DNA from: Nematostella vectensis | Lineage: Eukaryota; Cnidaria; Anthozoa; Actiniaria; Edwardsiidae | Direction of reading: 5' to 3' | DNA: 64,000 nt | NCBI RefSeq assembly: GCF_932526225.1 | Contig: NC_064047.1 | Span: 11,914,460 to 11,978,459 of the forward strand | Part shown: one piece after another, positions 50,863-62,309 of the stretch | Numbering within the stretch: position 1 is the stretch's first letter | How the letters are laid out: each line of letters begins with the position of its first letter | The notes under the pieces: model-generated | Database searches by the model: none | What the model saw: the letters and a program-made list of their open reading frames with translations, nothing else | Told to the model about the DNA's origin: nothing | Program-made: the position numbers and the translations under genes

Positions 50863-53114
50863 TTAACTCCGACTGTCCTCCTCCTCATCTTTACTTTCTA
50901 CGATCTTGTCAGGCTTCAAGTCAAAGAGCAGATCAATGGGTAACCGTGGTGTTCTGCCAAAAAACAAAAAGTATGGACTATACCCAGTGGCCTCGTGTCT
51001 CGTGCAGTTATAGGCGTGGATCATCTTGTTCAGGGATTCGTCCCACTTCCTTGTTTCTGGGAGTATCTTCAGCATCGACAGGAGGGTCCTGTTCATCCTT
51101 TCCACCTTGCCATTGCCCATCGGGTGATAAGGTGTCGTACGGGATTTGGAAACTCCACTGACCTTGTGTAGTTGGTGAAACAAGTTGTTTTCGAATTCCC
51201 TGCCCTCATCGTAATGAATTCTGGATGGAAACCCGAACCGAGGTATTAAATCATCATAGATCTTCTTCGCCACCGTCGGGGCCGACTTGTTTCTTGTTGG
51301 GTAGGCCTGACAGAATCTTGTTAAGAAGTCCACGAAAAGCAAGATGTACACATTTCCACGGGACCTTTTCTCTAGATGGAGGAAATCAATGGCAATAATC
51401 TCCAAGGGTGCAGCTCTTCATAAACTAGTGATTTGAATTTTGATGGGAGGACCAACTGTCTTCTTGTCTTTGTTTCTCGCCAAAGTGTTCCGTCGCCATG
51501 GATATGGAGCCTATTCAGTTCCCTTAAGAGTACGTACTTCGCTGTCCCAATACTTCCGGTCCTTAGGGGATGGATGCAGTCCCTTCAGCTTGTACTCCAT
51601 GACTTTCTCAATAACCAGGTCCTCTTGCTGGTGTTTTAGTATCTCATTTGGCGTCATTTTTTTGAATCGAAGTTGCGTCGTAATTGGTTCCGCGCTTACT
51701 TCGCCATACCTTGAGGTGACTGTGTTGACCCACGGACTATTGTTTTCTCTGTCTTCACCCATAGGCTGCATCGTGCCATCACACTCGCTCTGTCCATTTC
51801 TTCAGTGCAACAGGTCATCAATTCTTCTGGCTCTAGTGGTAGTCTAGACAGCGTATCTGCGTCGATGTTCATCGTCCCCGGGCGGTACTTGATAGTGAAG
51901 TTATAGTCCGCTAACTCCGCTACCCACCGGTAACCTGTTGCGTTAAGCTTAGCCGTGGTTAGCATATAGGTCAATGGGTTGTTGTCTGTGTAGATTGTGA
52001 ATGAAGGCGCATAGCAAAGGTAGTCTCGAAACTTCTCCGTAATGGCCTATTTAAGAGCGAGGAACTGTAGCCTTCCTGCGTGGAGGTGATAGTTCTTCTC
52101 TGCGGCCGTTAATGTCCTTAAAGCATATCCCAGAACCCTGAGACCGAATGTTTGCTGCTGATAAAGTACGGCGCCGAGACCGTCTTTAGACGCGTCAGTA
52201 TGCAATATGAAAGGCTTCCCGAAGTCTGGAAAGGCCATAACAGGCGGGGATGCCAGCTGGGAGATCAGAAATTCAAGTTTCTGCTGGTGACACGGAAGCC
52301 AGTTAACTGGATGCTTGTTGAATAGCTGGCTTGTGTTCTTACCTGACACAGACTTTCTTCTCTGGTACATCTGGTCCTGGACTTCCTCGGGGGGTGACAG
52401 TAAGTCGTACAGTGATTTGGCATGACGCGAGAAGTCCTTGATATACTGTCGATAATATCCAAGGAAACCCGAAATCTTTCTCACCTCGCCCACAGTGGCC
52501 GGCCTTTTCTCTTTCAGTGCATTGATAGCTGCTGTGTCCGCCGGATCCATACTATAACCACTTGCTGATATGATTATCCTAATGCTGATATGATTCTCCT
52601 AAGTATCTCACCTTCCGCCTAAATAGTTCGCATTTAGACGGTTTTAGTTGATACCGTGCTCCTTAAGGTTAATTAATACCTGCTTTATATCAGCCAAATG
52701 CTGGGAAAATGTCTTTCTATATACCAATACATCGTCCAGGCATTCTGATTCTATTTCTTGGGATGCCAATAATACTTTCTGTCTCAGATCAAGCAGAATG
52801 ACAAGAAAATCTTGAGGGGACTCACTAGAGGCTTGGACGGCTGTTGTCAGCTGTGAATACAGCTCTGTGGCACTTTTCTCCTTATAATGTGCCCTCAACA
52901 TTCTTCTTGTCTGGACTAAATTCAAACCCTGTTTACCCGTTCTCAAACAAAGACCTGGGTTAACTGCTTTTCTGACAGCTCCCATAATTTCTTTCTCAGT
53001 ATACCCATTACTTGTGCCGGCTTCAATTTGATGTACTAGACTTGAAAAGCTGAGGTGATCTTTATTGATCTTTATTGAGCCAATCTGACCGGCAATCTTA
53101 AACTCTCTTCGCAT
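50863..53114 (-). pseudogene. Ty3/gypsy retrotransposon, internally deleted
   Basis: Minus-strand order. 52644-53114: gag-like sequence (LRAHYKEKSATELYSQL and others) joined directly to the RT catalytic box and thumb start (CLDDVLVYRKTFSQHLADIK). 52047-52550: RT connection (ISGFLGYYRQYIKDFSRHAK) and RNase H start (FILHTDASKDGLGAVLYQQQ). 51511-51974: RNase H end (YNFTIKYRPGTMNIDADTLS) and linker. 50863-51405: integrase core with [23 protein letters not shown] and [12 protein letters not shown], so the three acidic residues can be seen. Protease and most of the RT palm are missing. Stops and frame changes are present, and LTRs were not located. Confidence 0.85.
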
Positions 53115-54811
53115 AGAAAACTGAGGCTTTGATTTAACAAATTCTTCACTGCTTCCAAAATAGCCTGTAATTTATCAACTTCCAATTCCTCCTTGTCCAG
53201 GTAATTGGTAATTGCCTGTATTACTTGTAATTAATTTCCCTTCCGGTCGCCTTTACTGATATAACACACGACACCACACCGACTTGAAGCCAATTAGGCC
53301 TTTTTATAACTTTATTGTCTGTATTACACCGTAAAAACTTGATCCGGCTATATCAGGGGAAATCGTCGTGCGCGTGTTTGATCGTTCGATTCCTGTACGA
53401 TTATGCGGGGCTTAGCACTGTTTTGCTCTAGTTTTATCAGATTACAGAGTTAATTAATATATAGATTTAGGCACTGCCTAAAAGCGGAGCCAGCATGACT
53501 TTTTTTCAGCATAAACTTGTGTAGAATCCCCCTTCCCTGCACTTTCATTATGCATCATGTTCCTCCACCCACAAAAACGGCACAATATGTTAAACATATA
53601 AAGATTGCATGTTCTATAAATACTGCATTTTTTATTAAAATATGTCCTCCTAGGGAATAAAAGCATTTATTGACATTACTAAGGATATCATTAACTAAAC
53701 TATACTTGATAGACAACTGATACAGCAAAATTAGCAAAATAAATTTATGCTTTGATTAACAGGGAAGGCTTTCAGGTGTAAAGGGAGGTCATATTTATTT
53801 AAAAAGGAGTATTAATTATAAAAGTTCCTCACAAAAAACTGGGTGCTATTTTATTCTCTTTAAAATTAAAAACAATAAACAAATACATATCAAATTGCTA
53901 TACATTAAGTATATCAGCAAATCACACTACCATAGTGGATTTGAGGTAAAAGTACTCATTCCCCTGTGCGAAATGAAACTGGGATATTCCAAGACTTTCT
54001 GTAATATCCTTGAATATCTCACGATATTCATCTTAGAACATCCTGCGATTTCCTAGGATATTCTACGATCAAGGTGTGAATTTTCACGGTAAATTTGGAC
54101 CGATATTCCAGGATATTCTAGGATATCTGAAAAGGCATAGACTTACTTTAAACAGGATTTTCTACGGTATTCTGGAATATCCATTTGGATATAATGCGAT
54201 TGTTTGGAATATGCATGAATGTGACAGGAAATGCGTTGTTTCTTTTGCAATAAAGTGCGATATTCTTAGGCAATATTAGATTTTCTTGGGTTTTAGTGAA
54301 TGCATAATCGGATATTATGAGATTTTTCGGAATTTTCTTGGATTTTAGTGAATGCATAATCGGATATTATGAGATTTTTCGGAATTGTAGGAAATTTAGG
54401 TTATTGTTGTCGACAATAACATTTTATTTTGCGATATATATTTTATTTTGCGATATATTGTCATTTTGCAGAATATCATACGACTTTCTTGGATATCCGT
54501 TAATTTATTACAAGTAGCTAGCAATATTTTCCAGCAAGAAATTTATTTTTTTATAATACAGAACTAAATTACAATTATCTCAAAATTTAATACCCAACTT
54601 TATATATTTGATATCAACTTTATAATTTTCGGATACAACGTGAACAGTGCCTTCTATAACGTTATAGAAATCAGCAAAAATCGTTAAAAGACAAAACCAG
54701 ATTCGACAAAAAGTTGGTATACAACAAAAAGTGCTAGGCAAGCTAATATATCTCTATGATTAAAAAAAAACCTCTAAAGCGAACATTTTACACAAACAAT
54801 AGAGATTTCAC
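53115..54811. other. Intergenic AT-rich, degenerate GGATATTC repeats
   Basis: From 53980 to 54500 the motif GGATATTCTA and variants recur irregularly. A 52-bp direct repeat lies at 54281-54332 and 54333-54384. No gene was supported. Confidence 0.55.
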
Positions 54812-54921
54812 TTAGCTGTACTGAAGACTTTTTTTGGTTTTGTCTTTTAAGGATTTTTGCTGATTTCTAATCAGCTGGTCCACTTTCTCATCTGTGATCC
54901 CATAATTTCCTCTCATTGCAC
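54812..54921 (-). CDS. BEN gene last exon
   Basis: The acceptor (minus) is TTGTTTTTGCAG, phase 1 in, TAA stop at 54812-54814. It encodes GAMRGNYGITDEKVDQLIRN, then QQKSLKDKTKKSLQYS, the C-terminal helices of a BEN domain. Confidence 0.75.
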
Positions 54922-57900
54922 CTGCAAAAACAATGGTAGTTGCAGTTGAGTAAGTGATACCTTTCTGCATTTCTCACACTGTTGTGACTCACCATAAATC
55001 ATCTGCAGCTTGTTGCTGTCCAGGACATCCCTGGACCTCCCCTTCCCCTTCAGAGTACACCGCATGAGTTCTTCTTCGGTGAAGAGGTCTGAGAGGAGCC
55101 TTTTCACCCCTTCCAGGGGCTTTAAGAGGTACTTAATTTTCTGCTTTTGTTGTGACTGTAAAGAATAAATTGAACAATTAATTGAAAACAGCTAAAATCG
55201 GTGTATAAGCAATCAGGCATGTATATAGTCTATAGGAGTTCTCTGTTCCGATTATATTGTTTGTTTGATGTTTTATCGAAACGTACCACTGGACTGGGTT
55301 GATCCTCTGCAGGAACATCTTTGTTAACCTATAAAAATACAAAAAAAAGAACACTTAACATTCTTTATGGGATAACAGCGGAAAAGGACTATTACAATGT
55401 GCAAAAACCACAGTCACAGCCTTTGAAAAATCCAAGACTACTTGCTGATAGTCTTATATTCACTGCATTCAGCTACTAATATAAGATACATAATTCACAA
55501 AATCTTAAAATCCAAGGCGGGATAAAAGTACCGAATGACATAATTTGAATTTGTGCCCAAATAATATTTATATCCTGGGTTTGAGAGCCAAGTTCCAAGT
55601 TCCTTCAGAATATCGAAGCCGCCGTTTAACCAACAACAACCTATTCGTTTTTGTCATAAGTATTGCAACTTTAGCATAATCACACGGTGTAAACTCGCCT
55701 TTAGTTTTCTTTTCAGGTTTTTGACCTCTTGTTTAAGTGTTTCGACCTCTGCCTTGAGGTCTTGGATGGCAGAAGCGAAGCGAATGTTTCCCAGTTGTTG
55801 GGTGGCTCATCTTGCAACATAGCGGAATAACTGGGAAAGGAGTTAGTAATTAATGGATCAGGAGTGTCGTATTCGAGTGATAGGTTAGAATCGTCAGTTA
55901 TTGAATAATTGACTTGCCAATTATTAGATGCATTAAGTGCTGTACGCATTAAAGTATTAGTGGCTTGCAAAGAATAAGATGAAGTAGACTAGTGACGTGG
56001 TAGTGTGTGTGAACGGAGTAAACTTTGGTCTGGTTGTGGATTGGCGTGGAGTGGATGAAAGTGGACGCAAGTCATCAAATGGGCGTGGAGGGGGTGTGAA
56101 TGGTTGTGGGGTGTCTGATGGACGACGTGGTGTGGGCCGGAGTGGTTGTGAAGTGTGTAGCGGTGTGGTTTGTTGTAAGGCATAAGATTGACGCGGAGGA
56201 TATGCTGGTGGTTGTGTAGTATTAGATTGACGCGGAGGGGGTGTGATTGGTCGTGGGGTATTAGATTGACAAGAAGGAGGTGTGTGTGGTCGTGGGTTAT
56301 TAGATTGACGCGAAGGGGGTGTGAGTGGTCGTGGGGTGTTAGATTGATGCGGAGGGGTTGTGAGTTGTTGTGGAGTATTAGATGGGGGTTCAAGTGGTTG
56401 TAAAGCATTAATGGGGCGTGAAGTGGATGATGAGGCAGAGGCCGAAACACTGGAAACCTCGAGGTCATCCTCTGGGAACCTTCTCCTGCTCATTATATTT
56501 CTTATCTTTTCGCCTTGTACAGTATTTTGCAGTTCCTGAACAAACAAAAATAGCAATACGCAACAGAGGTTCGAGCGTGCATCAACCTTTTAGAGTATAT
56601 AAGCAGCAATGAAAATTAGTTGGTTAACAGTTAACTATGGATGAAACCAGAATGGCTTCAATGAGACAAAGAGCCGGAAATTACCTTAGGTTTGGGTGTT
56701 CGAACGTCTCCCGACTTTGACTTGTTGCTTTTTGGTCTTTTATTGGCTGCAATCAAAAATCTTAGTTTGGGGGCCGCTTAATGGAGGTTTACATTTTTTT
56801 TAATTAACGTAATCAAGCCGTAACTGAACATAACAACCTTTTTTGTTATAATCAACATTATTTACAATGTTGGCCCAAAGACAAGGCTTATCGGGTAAAC
56901 AACTTAAGAATCCGAATCATTTTGCAATCGTAAGAGAAAAGGCTGACAAAACGGTGATGGTTGACGTCAGTGACCCAAATACTCTGACTGACAATTTCGA
57001 AGTTATCGGGATATTCCAAAAGTGATAAACTGATGAACATATATTTTTAAAGGTGATAGGGTTTCTTCTAGCTGCCTAAAAAGCGCGGGAATTTTTGAAC
57101 GAGGAATATGATACGACAGGTTCGCGCAAAACCACGATCAAAATCAGTTTAAGGTACATTGTCTTGCTGGCAAAAGTTGATATTCCCCCCCCCCCCCCCC
57201 CATCCCGCGCAGTTTCTATTAATGCTTTCCTGTAAATGTTTTCTAACTAAAAAAAAAAAACCTTCCAGCCTCTTTCACAGCAGAGGGCTCAATGCTTACC
57301 ATGCTTTCCTCCGCTTGTTTCGTCATTTAAGCTTGCGGCTTCTACCACCTTTTGACTCGGCTTGCGTTTTCTTGGTCGCGGTGTTTCTTGAGATATAAAC
57401 AAGAATCATTGCAAAACACTGATATACAATGCTCTATGCTAACCCCATCATTAAGTGTTTACTTTATGTTACTTCTAGGTAAATAACATTACATTAACAC
57501 TAATATACTATTTTAGCAAAGTATTATCTACTGTGTGAAGGTAAATTAACTAGCACAAACCTTTCACGTAAGTGATATGCGAAGAATGCATTTAATATTT
57601 TGTGGATGTTCCTATTCTTATAATGTTACCTTGGTCGCTGTCGTTGCCTCGCTCAAGCAGCTCGTTTTCGAACTGCTTTGCCTTGCGCTGTGAGTCTGAA
57701 ATCCAAATCCAAAAACTGCAAGTTGAGATATAATTCTGTAATTGCTCTAAGTTTTTAGCGCTGAAGTCATAACGCAGAGGTTCTGCGCCCTCGGCGCATG
57801 TATGTTACATAATAAAACGAAACGCCTTCAAGATTTTCCGTCGCCCTGGGCTCATGCTTCATGCTTCTTTTATAAAAATGCACATCCTTTAGAATTGTAA

Positions 57901-58350
57901 TAGCTTAACAATTCTCTGCGTTATGTTGCTTAAGTTCCATTCTGAAATTGCTCCGAGTTTTAGCACTGAAGTCATAATACAGAGGTGCTGCACCCTCTTA
58001 CTTCTTACGGCGCATGTATGTTACAAAATAGAACGAAACGCCGTCAAGATTTACCGTTGAAGCGACGGCTTCAAGAACGGCGCGCGCGCTCACGAAGTGT
58101 TCTCACAACACGGCGTTGTCCCGCGACGGCAAATCTAGAACAGCATTTTCCTATTCTACGTGCGCCGCCAGAACGTCCTTGCGTAAGGTCTCTATTTTAT
58201 AAAGTAAAACGATACAAAAAAGCAGCCTAACTTCGACTTACCGAAGATTTGTAACACTTCTGCATCGTAAAGTCTTGGTGTGTCTGCTGCCTTCTCTCTG
58301 TATACAACAGATACCACACAACCCTGGCGCAAAACTTCGCCTGTCTTCCC
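54812..58350 (-). CDS. BEN-domain protein with Pro-rich repeats and coiled coil (5'-incomplete model, one frame-breaking duplication)
   Basis: Minus-strand exons, 5' to 3': 58242 to about 58350, 57630-57695, 57300-57386, 56685-56746, about 56020-56535, 55699-55963, 55287-55328, 54993-55155, 54812-54921. Phases agree throughout except at the junction of the Pro-rich and coiled-coil exons, which I could not resolve. The product starts with CVVSVVYREKAADTPRLYDA, has basic NLS/AT-hook-like PRPRKRKP, an STP-rich repeat region, a coiled coil and a C-terminal BEN domain. BEN domains bind DNA and chromatin partners, so a nuclear role is likely. A 5-bp tandem duplication at 55773-55782 breaks the frame before the coiled coil. 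Confidence 0.72.
54993..55155 (-). CDS. BEN gene exon: core of BEN domain
   Basis: The acceptor (minus) is ATTCTTTACAG and the donor is TATG|GTGAGT. It encodes VKRLLSDLFTEEELMRCTLK, then GKGRSRDVLDSNKLQMIYG. The LL-x2-LF-x2-EEL and LD-x3-L-x2-I pattern is typical of BEN domains. Confidence 0.8.
55287..55328 (-). CDS. BEN gene 42-nt exon
   Basis: The acceptor (minus) is TTTTTATAG and the donor is GTG|GTACGT. 14 codons (VNKDVPAEDQPSPV), phase 0 to 0, between coiled coil and BEN core. Confidence 0.7.
55699..55963 (-). CDS. BEN gene coiled-coil exon with 5-bp duplication
   Basis: The acceptor (minus) is TTATTCTTTGCAAG. The donor appears to be a GC type (AAG|GCGAGT). The first part reads NTLMRTALNASNNWQVNYS to DEPPNNWETFAS; the second, in another frame, reads AIQDLKAEVETLKQEVKNLK, a clear coiled coil. 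The break coincides with a tandem AAGCG repeat (plus strand 55773-55782). Counting it once makes the exon length fit phase 1 in and phase 0 out. Confidence 0.65.
56020..56535 (-). CDS. BEN gene Pro/Ser/Thr-rich repeat exon (3' boundary uncertain)
   Basis: The acceptor (minus) is TTTGTTTGTTCAG, phase 0. It encodes ELQNTVQGEKIRNIMSRRRF, SSVSASASSSTSRP, then about ten degenerate 13-residue repeats (QSNTPRPLTPPSR type; 39 bp each). A second minus frame also stays open because of the repeat, so long ORFs here should be read with care. No donor that restores the next exon's phase was found. Confidence 0.6.
56685..56746 (-). CDS. BEN gene basic linker exon
   Basis: The acceptor (minus) is TTTTTGATTGCAG and the donor is AAG|GTAATT, phase 1 in, 0 out. 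It encodes NKRPKSNKSKSGDVRTPKPK, a Lys-rich NLS-like segment. Confidence 0.7.
57300..57386 (-). CDS. BEN gene exon with AT-hook-like PRPRKRKP
   Basis: The acceptor (minus) is TATATCTCAAG and the donor is CATG|GTAAGC, phase 1 to 1. It encodes TPRPRKRKPSQKVVEAASLN, then DETSGGKH. Confidence 0.7.
57630..57695 (-). CDS. BEN gene exon SQRKAKQFENELL
   Basis: The acceptor (minus) is TTTGGATTTCAG and the donor is AAG|GTAACA, phase 1 to 1, 66 nt. It encodes SQRKAKQFENELLERGNDSD. Confidence 0.7.
57738..58057. repeat. Direct repeat of about 100 bp in BEN-gene intron
   Basis: 57738-57840 and 57945-58057 share TAGC(G/A)CTGAAGTCATAA, CAGAGGT, GCGCATGTATGTTAC and AACGAAACGCC, offset about 207 bp. Confidence 0.6.
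58242..58350 (-). CDS. BEN gene first visible exon (5' end undefined)
   Basis: The donor is TTCG|GTAAGT (minus), phase 1 out. It encodes GKTGEVLRQGCVVSVVYREK, then AADTPRLYDAEVLQIF. An in-frame stop lies just upstream (minus), so a start or acceptor must lie near 58340-58355; I could not choose one. Confidence 0.65.
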
Positions 58351-58569
58351 CTCCCCTCAAGTTCTACGCTGCAGTGTTATATTACCATTTGTCCATTTGC
58401 CACTAGTGCTTGACAAATAGCCATTTTGAAATGGCCAATGGCCAATGTGAGACAGTGTTGGACAACCCTCTACAGAAGTTAGTTTTCACTCAGATAACTT
58501 TAATAGATAAAGCAATTTAGTTAAATACCTTTAGTTCATTCTTTTATATTCAGATCACGTCAAGATTAG

Positions 58570-58865
58570 GGGGGTGAATAGGGGTATGTAAATCCGCCGA
58601 TCCGCTACATTTTTGGAGCAAATCCGTGGATCCGCATAATTTGTTTAGATCCGCATGGTTTCACAAAACAATAGCATCGATTGAAATTTATTTAAAATCC
58701 GAAATTCGACCGTCGAAGCAGTCAAAATCCGAAATCCGCGCCCGAATTGTGAACAGATCCTTGATCTGCCGTACTCCCCAAATCCGCCAATCCGCTAGAA
58801 TAATAATAAAAATCCGTAATCCGTGAGCATTTCGGGGCCGAATCCGCCAATCCGCGAACCGATTC
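58570..58865. repeat. Degenerate AATCCGC-rich repeat, ending in poly-C
   Basis: The motif AATCCGCCAATCCGC and variants (ATCCGCATGG, AATCCGTGGATCCGC) occur more than ten times. A 20-bp poly-C follows. The origin is unknown. Confidence 0.55.
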
Positions 58866-59268
58866 ACCCCCCCCCCCCCCCCCCGATTAGGTATTGAAGC
58901 TGTCTCTAACTGAATAAAGTAGTCAGCTTGTTTCTATGTCCCTCTTTATACGCTACGGGTCTACACGTGTTGCAAATGAATAAACACAACGAAATGTGGC
59001 GTAATTAATCCAAGTGAGCACGACTTTCCACAATAACTTGATAGAAAGTAAAGCTATGGAAAATTTGCAGCAATGAAATCGCCAATTAGGCCTTGATTCT
59101 GCCCAAATACATAAATCGTATATGTGAAATTCTGAATTCCGATGCAATGATTTGCGATGGCGTCACAGAATTGTATACTTCGCGTCAGGAAAAGGCTTCG
59201 GTAAGATCATAGTGATCATCAATGCAGATTTCTCGGGACGACGAAAAAAATAGTTGCATTTTATGACT

Positions 59269-59369
59269 GGGCTACCATACCCTGGTTCCAGAGCCTCGAA
59301 CGTCTCTCTGTCTAGTGGCCAGCCACTAAATAGAGACGTTCGAGGCTTTGGAACCAGGGTAGGGCTACC
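59269..59369. mobile_element. 100-bp hairpin (MITE-like)
   Basis: TACCCTGGTTCCAGAGCCTC and GAACGTCTCT (left) pair with AGAGACGTTCGAGGCTTTGG and AACCAGGGTA (right) with one or two mismatches, around a 23-nt loop with its own short stem (AGTGGC/GCCACT). GCTACC-like ends extend the pairing. Confidence 0.7.
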
Positions 59370-59654
59370 ACAGGTATCCCAGTAAAAAAGTTGTTGTGTG
59401 TTCGTGATGGGTGGGGGGGGGGGGGGGGGTTTAGACATGCCAAAAAAGGTTTGTCCTTGTTGAATTCGTTTGTCCTTAGAAATTCTTCACTAACGCAGGT
59501 GGGAAGCCTTGAATGTTCCTCCCGTTGCATTGTTTGTACAACTTCGTCAACGGCTACTGAGCTCAATAATCGAATCTAGGAGGAAAAGAAAAATATTGCA
59601 CATTATCTGAGGCGAGAGAATTTTTTGCGATCAGAGACACCGCTGTTTGCTTCT

Positions 59655-59815
59655 GTTTTGTTTGGTTCCGTATGTGACTGCTGAGCTCGCCTTGCGTGAC
59701 AGGGGGCGGTCTGAGTGACTGCGTGGGGGACTAGGGTCTAGACTCCTTTGCGTCTTTCCCGAAGGGTTGATCAGACGCTTCCATTGTAAATTGAGATTCG
59801 TCTGAGAAGATTTCG
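59655..59815 (+). promoter_or_regulatory. Conserved promoter / non-coding first-exon block, copy 3
   Basis: It has GTGACTGCTGAGCTCGCCTT, GCGTGACAGGGGGCGG, GGGGGACTAGGGTCTAGACT and CCATTGTAAATTGAG. The donor-like GTAAGT of the other copies is GTAAAT here. It lies about 2 kb upstream of the second RING exon. Confidence 0.45.
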
Positions 59816-61756
59816 ACTAGAAACAGGTATTTATATCGCCTATTTCCACCCTATTTTGGCTATATTACCTATTTTATTATTGTATGGGGTCTAAAAGTGG
59901 ATCGATTCATTTGTCTTCAGCTGATAACTCTTGAGAGGTGAAATGAATCACTTTCGATTCGATTCCACTAAAATTCCGAAAGACTCGAAAAGTTTCCGAG
60001 TAAAAAAATCTATATTAAATGTACCTTTTGTTCCAAACGTTGTGTTTAGTATATTGGCAGTCTATATTTGAATTATTATGTGTTCTCTTATTCGTTGTTG
60101 TTGTTACAATGCTGTACATCAAAGGTCGGTACAGCTAGATATGCTCACTCTAGCTGAATCGTTTACCTTATAACACTTTATTTTTGCGTCAATTTAAACA
60201 GCCTCTGTCACGTGCCATTTTATCATCCTAGCAAAGTACCAAAGTGTGAAGAAGCATCCATTTCCATCGGCTGATTTGGAGAAGCCTATATGTGATATTT
60301 TCGATTAAAAAAAAATTAAAAATTCGCGAAAGTAAAGCATAGCTGTCAACTCTCCCGCATTAGGCGGATGTCACAAGATTTTGAACCTAATATCATTAAT
60401 TTTTGTGTGAATGTTCATACATTCTGCATCCACTGTATTCACTCGCATTGGTGTTGGTTTTTTTCACATATTTACTGTATCTCACCCGATTTTACAAGAT
60501 TTCTGTGCAAGTTTGATTGACAGCTATGATAAAGTGATATGGCCTTTGGGTGAAATATTAGTCGTTTTATAAGCTTTTTGCAAACACCTTGACTTTGACA
60601 ATTCTGAACTGTATTTACAGGTTTTTGTGGAACTAAATTTAGCCCATGCATGTCTTTGTTACAGTTTTGATGAATGAAGCACATTCTAAATCTCTTGCTT
60701 TACTTGAGTTTATTGTCTCAAAATGGCAAGATTGCAAAAATAAAGTGACTTTTTATGAAAATAGCGAAAATAAAGTGTCGCCCAATAACAACATTTTAAA
60801 ATCGTGAAATTTTGACGTCGCAAATAGGTGTAATAAGGGTTTAGTTTCAATTAAAGATTGTTTATTTTCGTTGTTCTCTGGTGGACAGGTACAGTGATTT
60901 CTGATTTTTTTAAATTGTTATTTTTTTGGGTTTGCCACTCAAAAAAGTCACATGATCTTTTAGCACAAGTCGCCTATTCACGAAACAGTCAGAAATTAAA
61001 CAAGAAAGCTATGAAAATAGTTGAGTTTGCTTGATGGTGGATGGATGGGGTGCTAAATTAAAGTAGTGTTACAGATTCTCTAGCCTTCAAAAGTGTAATT
61101 CCCATATTGGTCACTGGGAAGGGGTAAATTGGCCAAATTGCCATTGACTTATCTTCAAACTTCTAGCTGTTTTACTGCTCATCCAATAGCTAAGTCCAAA
61201 TATCTGTTGTTTGGAGTCGTTCATGAGTTTTAGGAAGCAACTGAAGGTAAAGTGATCACAATTAAAATTTGGCAATGTAACAATAATCTCATTGATAAGC
61301 TGGGTTATTTTTCATAGTAAGTAAATAAGTAAGTATATATACTGTATGTCCAACTTTGCATATTCATATTTGTGTTGTCATTTTCCCTTTCCAATTTGTT
61401 TGATCATGCAAAGCTTCCAAACATAACGCCGGAATTTATAACAAAATAAACAAATATATAACACAGTTTATTCAGCAGACACAAGATTAATCCCTAATTT
61501 CTTGAATTATTGTGCATGTTTAGGGATTGCAAACTCCACATGAGAAATGCAAATTTTAAAGTGTTTGTAATGCAGATATTTCTGCATTATTTTTGAGAAT
61601 TAAAAGGAAATGACCAGAAGGGGCGTGGCTGTGCTCCCAATATTTTCTCAATGTTTCTGTATCGTGCCCCCCCCCCCCAATCTTAGGTGGCCTGCTATGC
61701 CTCTCGTAGAAAAGACATAATAAATTTGCTTATGCTTTACTTGTTGTTTTTTAGAA
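59816..61756. repeat. Diverged paralogue of the 36-40.7 kb upstream region
   Basis: Blocks collinear with 36660-37400 and 40446-40480 recur: TACAAAGCTGTACATCAAAG-like at 60100-60140, a CATCCAATAGC-like block at 61181, and the GCAAACTCCACATGAGAAAT block at 61528. There is no Penelope-like insertion here. The remaining sequence is AT-rich and unassigned. Confidence 0.6.
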
Positions 61757-61939
61757 ATGACATCCGCCAGCAGGCGCCTCGAGGATGAGGTGACGTGCTC
61801 TATATGTATAGAGCACTTCAACGATCCTAGAGTGCTCCCTTGCTTGCACTCATTTTGTCGGCACTGCCTGGAAGAGCTGGCAGTGCACTCTGAAGGGAGA
61901 GGAAAACTTGTGTGCCCCCTCTGTAAGGCGGAATTCCAG
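61757..61939 (+). CDS. TRIM-like paralogue, exon 1 (RING finger)
   Basis: The acceptor-like TTGTTTTTTAG is followed by AAATGA. 61 codons, donor CAG|GTAATC. It differs from the 40730 copy at few positions: one Ala missing at the N-terminus, CLHSFC for CFHSFC, and LVCPLC for LACPLC. All eight zinc ligands are retained. No B-box exon follows in the window; a LINE begins about 0.4 kb downstream, so this copy is either interrupted within intron 1 or continues beyond 64000. Confidence 0.78.
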
Positions 61940-62309
61940 GTAATCTGTCATACAGAAATTCATCCATTACTTAATGAACCCTGGCACAACTGTGTGACAA
62001 ATGTTTTGCTGTAACAAAGAAATGGATTCAAACGACAAGTGAATTTCGAAAGAGAAAAGCGAAATTGAATTCTTCTCACAAGAAATTACTTTATGAGTAT
62101 TGAATTATTAAAAGATAAGGATCCCCAAGCTAATGTTGTATTTTGCATGTTTCCTTCATAGTTACTGTAAATATATGGGCTTTACAAAAAAAATTGGGAC
62201 AAAAAACTATAATAAAATACCTTCAAACTTTTCTTACCTGTTTTTGGACTTGTTATTCACATCCCTGTGAAGTTTCAATTCATTTGGGGCAATATTGAGC
62301 AATTGTAGT

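Noticed and set aside
55989-56468. His/Pro-rich 159-residue minus-strand frame
   Set aside because: It is an alternate frame of the Pro-rich BEN exon, kept open by the 39-bp repeat. The phase-consistent frame is the one beginning ELQNTVQ.
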